A DNA stretch of 64,000 nt. Source: Thermoplasmata archaeon (lineage in GTDB: Archaea > Thermoplasmatota > Thermoplasmata > Lutacidiplasmatales > UBA184). A program made the position numbers and the translations under genes. This document shows, piece after piece, positions 1 to 7,800 of this stretch (its first letter is position 1; every line of letters starts with the position of its first letter). Location: assembly GCA_022750195.1 (NCBI GenBank), contig JAKIWE010000003.1, positions 1 through 64,000 of the forward strand, in the 5' to 3' direction. A model generated the notes under the pieces. The model did not search any database. It saw only the letters and a program-made list of their open reading frames with translations, and was not told where the DNA came from.

Positions 1-2860
1 TTCCGTCCGAGAACTGGAACCGGTTCAGTCCGTCCAACGTGTCCGCCTCGACGCTCGCCGCCCAGACGCCACGTCCGGTACTCGCGTCGACCACACGGCC
101 GTTGACCCAGACGCCCGCAGCGCCCGAACCGGTCGAGCCTCCGCTGCCGCCCGCCGACGGATGTTGTCCGACCGGGGCGGCTGAAGAGTTCGTCCCGACC
201 GGTAGGATCGTCATCGTCGGCACCACCGAGGTCTGGCCTGGGGTCGCGTTGACCCACGCCCAGTCCGTCGAGTAGCCGCTCGCCGTCACCACGACGGCGT
301 AGGTGGTCCAGGGAAGCCAGCCGCCCGGGACCGTCCCGTTGTACACTCCGTCGGTCTCGGTCTGGCCGGCTCCTAGCGTCTTACCGCCGCCCAAGGCGCA
401 CGTGGGGGTCTTCGAGACCGTGCAATAGTGTACGTTGGCCTGGAAGATCGGTGCGCCGTTCGGCCCTACGACCCGCCCGGTGAGAGTGGCGAGAGGGGTC
501 AGGGTCAGGTTCCCGGCCGAGACGTTGGCGCCGAGAGACGCGACGTCGACCCACGCCGTGTTCTGCGAGTAGCCGGACGCCGAAGCGGTGACGTAGTCCC
601 AGCCGATCGGGGCCGCCGCGTAGAAGTTACCGCCGGCGTAAACGACGGTGTACGTGCAGGCGAACGGCGACGTAGAGGCCGCCGGACAGACCTGGACCGA
701 ACCGAAGGCGACGCCGAGGGAGGTTCCGCCGCCGAAGACGTGGCCGTAGACGGCCCCCTCCGTGGAGAGGTTGATGTCCTGGAGGTGCTGGTTCGTCACC
801 GCTTGCAACTGGGCCGGTTCCAGAAGCTTGTTGCAGCAGAGCGACGGGCCCCAGCCCCAGGTCCAATTGTCCAGGTAGCCCGGAGCTGTCGCCTTGATCT
901 GGAAGTCGCCCGGGGGCGCCGCCACACAGAAGTTCGACGCACCCTGGGTCTGCTGCGTGCAGGCCCAGTTCGACGGGCCGTAGTAGCCGGCCCGTGGGTT
1001 GGGGTAGGTATACGGGTACTGGATCAGGGTAGGATATTCGGTGGAGAACACCGAGATGGTGAAGCCGTTCGGCGGACCGACCAGCTTGCCGGTCTTGTCG
1101 TGAACGTAGATGTTGCCGTAGACATAGTCCCCGTAGGTGAAGTTGAGGAAGATGCGGCCGGTCGCCGACTGGCCGGGCAGCATCGAGATCCAGGTGTTGT
1201 TCCCCCAGACCGGGGCGAGCCCGGGGATCGGCCAGTACGGGTAGCCGTTGCTGCACATGCCGGAGTAATCCGGGGCCGTGGAGACCACGTTCCGGAGCGG
1301 GAAGGCCGTCACGCCCGTCAGGAGTCCGATCGTCCCGGCGCAGCCGTTGATCGTACCGGTGACGGTCATGTTGAGCCCGGTGTTGGTCTGGATCACCACG
1401 CCCATGCTGTAGCCGTCGAGGCTCGAGATCGAGACCGAGTAGAAGCAGTTCGGACCCGCGTAGCACGACGTACCGAGCGACCAGTGGGGGTAGCTCGAAT
1501 CACTCGTGGGGTGACTGACCCCGATATCAAGGTTGAACGACGACATCGGCACCACGAACACCGGAATGTACCCCGGTGAGCCCGAGGGCCACGATTGGCC
1601 TGCGGCGAGCTCGGGGACCGGCCCGATCATCGTGATGTTCTCGAGGAAGTTCTGGACCTGCACGTGGACGTAATCCTCCCCGGTGAAGGCGAGGGAGGAG
1701 ATCACCGACGGCGTGCCCACCGTCGGCGACTGTGCGAGGCAGGCGCCGGAGACCGCACTGCAGACGGAGATCGCTGCGTACGAGCCGCTCACCGGCACGT
1801 TGTAGAGCCCGCCCGACCCCCGTTGGAGCCGGTCGAAGACCTTGATGCGGATCTGGGTCAAGTGCGAGAGGTAGATCGTCCCGATGTTGATCGTCGCCCC
1901 CGGGGTCGCGTTCACATACGTGAAGTTCCCCAGATACCCGGGCGGCGGGCTGAACAGGATCTTCGAGGGTAGCGGCGGCACCGCCACCGAGAACACTCCG
2001 TTCGTGTTCGACGTCCCCGCCGGGTTCCCCGTCACCGTCCCGTCCCGCGAGATCGACTGCACCGACACCCCCGCCACCTTCTGGTGCGACGCGGTGTCCC
2101 CCTCTAGGAGCCCGGTGACCGTCGCCTCGGGAACTAGGTAGACCGCGCTCAGGTTCGTGTCGAGCCCGTTGCTGCAGCTGGAGTAGGTGACGTTCGTCAG
2201 GTAGAACGACTCGGAGTACTGCACGAAGTCCGCCCCGACCGGGCAGACGACCGTGTAGGCCCCGGCGCTGTTGGAGGAGACGGGGGCGCAGGTGGTCGCC
2301 GGGCAGATCGCCGCGCCGACACTGTAGGCTTCGACGGTGACGCCCTGGACGGCGGCGCCGGTCAGGGAGTTGTAGACGTAGCCGGAGAACTTGCCGGTCG
2401 GGATGGTGAGGTCCGGGTGCGCGCGAGCCTGAGCGGCGGTCGCGTTCGCGGCCTCCGAGGCGTTCCGCTCGGCCCAGGCTTGGCGGGATCGCTCGTAGAT
2501 GTTGATCTCGGACTGGAACGCGAGGTGGGAGGAGGTGCTCGGGACGCTAGGAAGGAATCCGTTGGAAGCCGACGTGATGACCGAGCTCGCGGAAGGACCG
2601 CTCGGGAGGTGAGAGCCCGCAGCTACATGGTGCGCCGAAGGGCTCCCAATCGGCGTCGCGATCGGGCCGGTCAGGTTGAGAGCGACCCCCGAAAGGTCGG
2701 GGATGGCCATGACCCCTATGGCGATCCAGAAGACGAGGCCGATGGCCAGGAGACCGGCTCGCCGTCCGGCGGGACGACGAGCGCCCTCGGACCCCGAGCT
2801 TCCGCTCGCGGTACGTCGGACAGGCGGAGAACACGCGGCTGAACAAGAGGCGTCGGTCAT
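1..2860 (-). CDS. Large secreted protein with carboxypeptidase-regulatory-like repeats (C-terminus off the window)
   Basis: An uninterrupted minus-strand frame runs from ATG at 2860 to the left edge, giving at least 953 residues without a stop. Residues 1-35 are polar with R-R pairs, followed by a hydrophobic helix (LLAIGLVFWIAIGVMAI) that fits a signal peptide or anchor. From about residue 140 there are successive beta-sandwich units of the carboxypeptidase regulatory-like/CnaB type: 'G.vy...tg.av.gVtVeay', 'a.vtGlleGd', 'a.ltGrVvgpnGapi' and 'vnGrVvDastGrgv'. Ala, Ser, Thr, Gly and N-x-S/T sites are abundant, with paired cysteines, as expected for an extracellular protein. No catalytic domain is visible in the part present. 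It lies beside the A/B surface-protein array but has a different fold content and does not belong to it. The start is supported by a TATA-like box at 2892-2902. Function unknown; surface structure or adhesion is an inference. Confidence 0.8.
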   Translation of the reverse strand, partial: MTDASCSAACSPPVRRTASGSSGSEGARRPAGRRAGLLAIGLVFWIAIGVMAIPDLSGVALNLTGPIATPIGSPSAHHVAAGSHLPSGPSASSVITSASNGFLPSVPSTSSHLAFQSEINIYERSRQAWAERNASEAANATAAQARAHPDLTIPTGKFSGYVYNSLTGAAVQGVTVEAYSVGAAICPATTCAPVSSNSAGAYTVVCPVGADFVQYSESFYLTNVTYSSCSNGLDTNLSAVYLVPEATVTGLLEGDTASHQKVAGVSVQSISRDGTVTGNPAGTSNTNGVFSVAVPPLPSKILFSPPPGYLGNFTYVNATPGATINIGTIYLSHLTQIRIKVFDRLQRGSGGLYNVPVSGSYAAISVCSAVSGACLAQSPTVGTPSVISSLAFTGEDYVHVQVQNFLENITMIGPVPELAAGQSWPSGSPGYIPVFVVPMSSFNLDIGVSHPTSDSSYPHWSLGTSCYAGPNCFYSVSISSLDGYSMGVVIQTNTGLNMTVTGTINGCAGTIGLLTGVTAFPLRNVVSTAPDYSGMCSNGYPYWPIPGLAPVWGNNTWISMLPGQSATGRIFLNFTYGDYVYGNIYVHDKTGKLVGPPNGFTISVFSTEYPTLIQYPYTYPNPRAGYYGPSNWACTQQTQGASNFCVAAPPGDFQIKATAPGYLDNWTWGWGPSLCCNKLLEPAQLQAVTNQHLQDINLSTEGAVYGHVFGGGTSLGVAFGSVQVCPAASTSPFACTYTVVYAGGNFYAAAPIGWDYVTASASGYSQNTAWVDVASLGANVSAGNLTLTPLATLTGRVVGPNGAPIFQANVHYCTVSKTPTCALGGGKTLGAGQTETDGVYNGTVPGGWLPWTTYAVVVTASGYSTDWAWVNATPGQTSVVPTMTILPVGTNSSAAPVGQHPSAGGSGGSTGSGAAGVWVNGRVVDASTGRGVWAASVEADTLDGLNRFQFSDG

Positions 2861-2891
2861 CCTCGGAAGGCGTGCGAACGGAGTTTGGGAG

Positions 2892-2902
2892 ATATACCTT
2901 TT
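2892..2902 (-). promoter_or_regulatory. TATA-like promoter of the secreted repeat protein
   Basis: On the minus strand this reads AAAAGGTATAT, very close to the GTAAAGGTATTT box in front of the four A genes. It lies about 32-42 bp upstream of the ATG at 2860, so transcription would start a few bases before the start codon. Inferred from position and similarity only. Confidence 0.55.
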
Positions 2903-2994
2903 GACAGCGTATCGACCGTTTTCTCGCCGGCCGGAAGTGTAACGACGGCGTACGAGCCGGAGGTCCCCGCGCGGGCCCGGTGGCGGGCCGAGAG

Positions 2995-3002
2995 GTTTAA
3001 GT
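2995..3002 (+). promoter_or_regulatory. TATA-like box upstream of the small membrane protein
   Basis: GTTTAAGT sits 40 bp ahead of the ATG at 3042 in the 181-bp divergent spacer. It is the only A/T-rich stretch close to the gene in very GC-rich DNA, and would leave a leader of roughly 15 nt. Confidence 0.4.
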
Positions 3003-3041
3003 CGGTGGTGCCACTCGCGCCTCCCGTCGGAGTCGTCATCG

Positions 3042-3497
3042 ATGGACGTACCGCTCTACGCAATTGCGCTGGCCGTGTTCGCGGTGCTCTACCTCGCCAT
3101 CGGCGTGTTCCTCGCCTACACGCTGGTCTTCACCTTGATCATCATGTTCGCCTACCTCGCGATCCGGCACGGCGACCTCTCGGAGAACTACCCGCACGGG
3201 GTCGGGGACACGATGATCACCGTGACGTTCATCGGGATCACTTGGGCGATCTTTACCTTCCTCGCCCCGAAGAGCCCGGTTCCGTTCATCGGGGCGGGCC
3301 TCACCTACACCAACGGCGCCAGCATTCCGTTCGACGCGATCATCACCATCGCGGTCGTGGTGGCCCTGGTGTTCCTCGTCATCGGTTCCTTCGTCGCGCG
3401 CGAACTGCGGGGCGCGGGCCGGGGCGGCGGGACGCCGAGTTCCACCGCCAACGCACCCGGGGACAGCAAGCAGAAGCAGGGCGTGGGCGCGGGCTAG
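3042..3497 (+). CDS. Small multi-pass membrane protein, unknown function
   Basis: A 151-aa protein with three or four strongly hydrophobic segments: residues 5-24, 25-45, 65-83 and 104-126. A hydrophilic Gly/Ser/Lys-rich C-terminal tail of about 25 residues begins with basic residues (R-E-L-R), suggesting a cytoplasmic C-terminus. Between helices 2 and 3 is a polar loop (RHGDLSENYPHG). I do not recognise a family. The gene is divergent from the large secreted protein at 1-2860 and is followed after 54 bp by the plus-strand gene at 3552. Coding character and clean start make it likely real; no function can be assigned. Confidence 0.75.
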   Translation: MDVPLYAIALAVFAVLYLAIGVFLAYTLVFTLIIMFAYLAIRHGDLSENYPHGVGDTMITVTFIGITWAIFTFLAPKSPVPFIGAGLTYTNGASIPFDAIITIAVVVALVFLVIGSFVARELRGAGRGGGTPSSTANAPGDSKQKQGVGAG

Positions 3498-3519
3498 TCG
3501 AACCGACGTTTTCGGCAGG

Positions 3520-3527
3520 TCTAAGTA
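3520..3527 (+). promoter_or_regulatory. TATA-like box of the 395-aa protein gene
   Basis: TCTAAGTA is centred about 28 bp before the TTG at 3552, the spacing expected for a leaderless archaeal transcript, and is one reason for choosing the TTG start. Confidence 0.4.
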
Positions 3528-3551
3528 ACGGCCGGCGTATGCCGGTCGGCC

Positions 3552-4739
3552 TTGCGCGACGTGACGTGCGGCGAGGTTCGCACCTACTTAGCCGGACTAG
3601 CCGCGGGAAGCCCCAGCCCGCCAGACCCGGACGTCTGGCAGTCGATGGTCACCCACGGCGCGGTGACCGGTCCGACGACCCAACCGCAGCTAACCCCGGT
3701 CGGTCAACATGTGCTCGAGCAGCTCTCGCTCCTCGGCTACCGCACCGACCGGCTCTCCCTGACGATGGTGAGCGAGCGGCTCGCCCGTCTCTTCTCCGAT
3801 ATGGACGGGGTCGCCAAGACCGCCGAGTACTTCCTCGCCGAACTAGGTCCGGTGGCGCCGGCGGAGGCGTTGCCGTTGCTGCGGCCCGTCGCGATCGACC
3901 TGGCCAACCGTCGCGAACCTCCCGAGGACCTCGCGGTCGAGTTCCGTAACACGTGGGGTTCCGTCGAGGTGCTGGGCGGTGACCCGCGGGACCGACTGGT
4001 CGCGGGCCAGCTGTTGCACGACTCTGAGGTCGCGGTCGAGACCGTCTACGCTCCCCTGATGAACACGATCAACCGCGTCCGGGAGATCGCCGGGCCCAAC
4101 TCCTCGGCGTCGACGATCGCCGCGCTCCTCCACCTCACCCCGGCCGCCGGCGGAGCCCCCGCCCTCGACGCTTTCGTGCAATGGCGAGCCGCGACGCGCG
4201 CCTCCGACGAGGCGGCGGCGTTGCTCGCTGGGGTCTTCCCGGAGGTCGGTCCTGCCCTCGAGCGCAGGGAGGCCCTGCGCAAGCTCCTCGACCCGTCGGG
4301 GAACTCGAACGACGCCATGCTCGCGGCCTCGCTCCTCACGGCGGTCCGTCCGAATCCGGAGGAGAAAGGCGCTCGCTGCCTCGAGCTCGCGGCGGCGCTC
4401 GGAACGAGGTTCGCGCGGCCGATGACCCCGGCCTCCCTCCTGGCCCTCCGCTCCACCCTCGCCCCGGCCGAGCTCGTCCACTGGCTCGACGTGGCGGCGG
4501 CCTACGCGAAGGCCCGGCAGCTGGCCCCCTCGACGGCGGAGCTCAACGCCCTCGGTCTGGCGCTCGTCTTCGGAGTCCCCCGGGACCACCTGGAGTTCGA
4601 CCCCGCGATGGCGGCGACCGCCCCCGTCGTGAGCCGCGTAGAGCGGATGGCCGCGACGGTCGCCCTCACCGTGTGGATCTATCGCCCTCTGACGTCGCCG
4701 GCAACGGCGAAGACGACGACACCCGCGGCGGCTGCGTAG
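3552..4739 (+). CDS. Unrecognised 395-aa soluble alpha-helical protein
   Basis: The translation is rich in Ala, Leu and Arg, with regularly spaced amphipathic helices and no signal peptide or clear membrane span, so a cytoplasmic helical protein is likely. An N-terminal stretch (about residues 1-60) ends in 'LTPVGQHVLEQLSLLGY', reminiscent of winged-helix or DUF4003-type proteins, but I cannot support either assignment. The rest resembles helical-repeat packing ('ALRKLLDPSG', 'AASLLTAVRP', 'ALRSTLAPAELVHWLDVAAAYAKA'). The start is TTG at 3552; GTG at 3561 is in frame and is the main alternative. It ends 89 bp before the convergent stop of B1. That spacer contains a 7-bp inverted repeat (CCCTCCG at 4743-4749, CGGAGGG at 4793-4799) but no T-tract typical of archaeal termination. 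Confidence 0.7.
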   Translation: MRDVTCGEVRTYLAGLAAGSPSPPDPDVWQSMVTHGAVTGPTTQPQLTPVGQHVLEQLSLLGYRTDRLSLTMVSERLARLFSDMDGVAKTAEYFLAELGPVAPAEALPLLRPVAIDLANRREPPEDLAVEFRNTWGSVEVLGGDPRDRLVAGQLLHDSEVAVETVYAPLMNTINRVREIAGPNSSASTIAALLHLTPAAGGAPALDAFVQWRAATRASDEAAALLAGVFPEVGPALERREALRKLLDPSGNSNDAMLAASLLTAVRPNPEEKGARCLELAAALGTRFARPMTPASLLALRSTLAPAELVHWLDVAAAYAKARQLAPSTAELNALGLALVFGVPRDHLEFDPAMAATAPVVSRVERMAATVALTVWIYRPLTSPATAKTTTPAAAA

Positions 4740-4828
4740 GGTCCCTCCGCCGCGCGCAAGTCGGGCCGCCCTCCTGGGGGCTCTGGGAAGGCCGGAGGGT
4801 CGCCCCTCCAACCCGCGTTGGGGGACGG

Positions 4829-7800
4829 CTAGCCCGGTCCGCCCGACCCGTCCTCGGGGCTCTCGCCCTCGACCGGCTGCGGCTCGGCCGCGCTCGGCGC
4901 CCGCGGCGCGCTGCGCCGCCGGAACACCAGGAAGCCGACCAACAGCCCTACGACCAGCAGTACCGCCAACAGTCCGAACGCCAGCGGCTCCCCCGCCGTC
5001 GCGCTCCCCGTGCTCTTCACGGGGTACACGGGTGCGAACGCTGCCGTCTCCTTGACCGGCCCGTTGACCGTCAGCGTCGTGCTCGCGAGCGCTCCGGTGT
5101 AGGCCCCGGTCCCGCTCCCGGTCCAGTTCGCGAACACCTCGCTCGCGTTCGCCGGCGTAGCGCTCAATGTCACCGTCGCCCCGGCGTTCACCCAGCCGGC
5201 GGCCGTCGGGCTCGCGCTCGCGCTCCCTCCGGACCCGCTCGTCACCGTCACTAGGAACTGCTCGGTGAAGCTCACCGTCACCGTGGCGTTCGCCGCCACC
5301 GACACCGACAGGCTCGCCGTCACTCCGCTCACGTTCGCCACGTACCGCGTGTCCGTCCCGACGTAGACGGGCGGCACGACCACCGTGTACGAACCGTTCA
5401 GTCCCGCGATCGTTAGCCCCGTGCCGCTCCCGTGCGCGCCCGTCGTCCCGATCGTCGCCGCCCACGCCGCCGTGCTGGGCAGTCCGCTCTCCGTCACCGT
5501 CAGGTTGTAGGTCTTTGGCGCGACGTTCGGCGCCCACAGGAACTGGCCGGTCTCCCACACCGGGCTCCCCAGCGTCAGCGAGATCGTCTTCGCCACCGAG
5601 TTGACCGACCCGACCCCCGAGCCGTTCCAGCCCACGAACTTGTAGTGGCTCGCCGGCGTCGCGCTCACCATCACGGTCGCCGTCGGCGACTCCCAGCTCG
5701 TTCCGGCCCCGGGAGAGATCGTCCCGTTCCCCGTCGAGCTGAGCGTCAGCAGATACTCCGGCGCGAACGTCACGTTCACGTATCCGTTCGCCACGACCTC
5801 GAGCGCTCCTCCCGCCGTCTGCGCGAACGAGCTCTGCGTCACCGTCGGCACGTACCGCGTCTCGTTCGAGCTGTTCAGATACACGTAGCCCACGTTCACG
5901 CTGTAGTTCCCCGAGGAGAGCCCGCTCACCCGGAACGTCCCGTTGCCGGTGTACGCCCGACTGCCGAGGCCGATCGTGAAGGCGAGCGTGCTGGGCAGCC
6001 CGACCCCTTTCACCGTCACCGTCCAGGTCGACGGCGGCAGGTGCACGAACGCTGCGAACTCCGTCACCGGCCCGCTCGGCGTCACAGAGATCGCCGGGTT
6101 CGACGAGTTCACCGCCCCGAGACCGTCGCCCGTCCAGCTGACGAACGAGTAGCCGGGGTCCGGCGTCGCGTTCAGGTGCACCGTCCGCGAGGCCTTCACC
6201 CACTGGCTGCTCTGGTTGACCGTCCCTCCGGCGCCCGCGGCGAGGGTGAGGTAGAAGGCCGGCGAGTAGACGAACTGCGCGAGCGTCGGTCCGTTGATCG
6301 GAACGTTCGCTGGCGTGGTGTAGTTCGTGAACGAGCTGTTCAGGACGAGCGGCTGCGTCGTCAGCAGGCTCGGGTAGAATCCGCTCCCGTTGGTCAGGTA
6401 GACCGGCGAGGCGTTGAGGGCGTAGCTACCACCCCGCAAGGCGAAGGAGGTCGCGTTCCCCTGGACCCCGTAGCCGTTCCCGCCGATTGACATGGCCCAG
6501 CTCTGGCCGTTCGGCAATCCCGTCTGGTTGACGAACAACGGGAACACCGCCGCGCTGGGCAGCTCCCGCTGGAACTGCACGTTCACGATCGAGTCGGTCG
6601 GGAGCTCCACCGGCGAGGCTGGCGTGCCGGTCCCGACCCAGTACTCCCCGGCGCCCGCCGGGATGGTCCAGACGTAGTAGTAGGCGATCTTGCTCGTCGC
6701 GGTGCCCGAGACGTAGATCCAGGACGTGTTCGAGGTGATCGTCGTCACCGCCCCGGAGCCCTGCACGCTCACCGTCCAGTTCTGGCCGACGGGCAGACCG
6801 TTCTCATGGAAGGCGATCGAGGAGTTCTGCTTCCAACAGGTGTCGTAGGAGAAGTACGGCGGGTCCTTTTCGACCGTACACCAACCGGTGAGGTCGAAGT
6901 TCGCGGTCATGTTGATCGGGCCCCGCGCGGTGATCGTCGTCAGGTTCGACGACGTGTTGACGGACCCGGCGCCGTTGCCGGTCCACGACTCGAACGAGAG
7001 GTTCAGCTCGTTAAAGTAGCAGAAGCCGGCGGGGCAGTTCTGCGACCGGTTCGTGACGTTGAGCACGAACGACGTTCCCGGCGAGACCCAGTTCGGACCC
7101 GGGTCCGGCGTGATGTTGTAGTTGATCATCGCGCAGTACGGATTGTCCCAGATCAGGAGGCCGCAGTAGGTACCGTACGGGCTCGACCCTGGAATGAACG
7201 GCACCGAGGTGATGTTCACCAGCACCTGTTCGGTGAACGTGTCGGTGACCGTGGTATTCGCGGTGATCACGGTGGGCGAGACGAGGCTGAGGGCGCCAAA
7301 GTACCGGACGCCGTAGCCGGCGGCCGGGTTCGAGAGGTTGAAGCTGACGTTCGACCCGTCGGGGATGCCGGAGACCTGCAGCGGCGCGGGGGCCACGGCC
7401 GAGCGTGCGTTGCCTTGCACGCTCACCGACCAGCCGGTGCCGGCCTGCAGGCCGGTCTCGGTGAAATTCAGGTCCCAGCCGGACCCTTCGAACAGCCTCG
7501 AGACCTGGATCTGGGTGACGCCCTGACCGGGGTAGCCGGGCCACGTGCAGTAGGCGACCGTGGGGTTCAGGCAGATGTCGAGGGTCCAGCCGATGTAGAC
7601 GTTCGTGCCGACCGCGAGCAACGTGTCGTACTCGCCGTCCGGATAGTACGGCATCAGCGTCATGTTCGACGAGATGGTGATGGCGCTCGAGAAGGTCGCG
7701 CCGTTGTCCGTGGAGCTCGCGAACGCCTGCGACTGCTCCCCGCAGGTCGTCCCGTAGATGTAGGGGCCGCAGAGCGACTCGTTGTACTCGGTGAACTCGA

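Noticed and set aside
428-1579. Plus-strand 383-codon open frame at the left edge
   Set aside because: Antisense to the secreted repeat protein at 1-2860, whose minus-strand frame has clear beta-sandwich repeats and sequons.
4740-4828. Rho-independent-type terminator between convergent genes
   Set aside because: A 7-bp inverted repeat is present, but with a 43-nt loop and no T-tract; insufficient.
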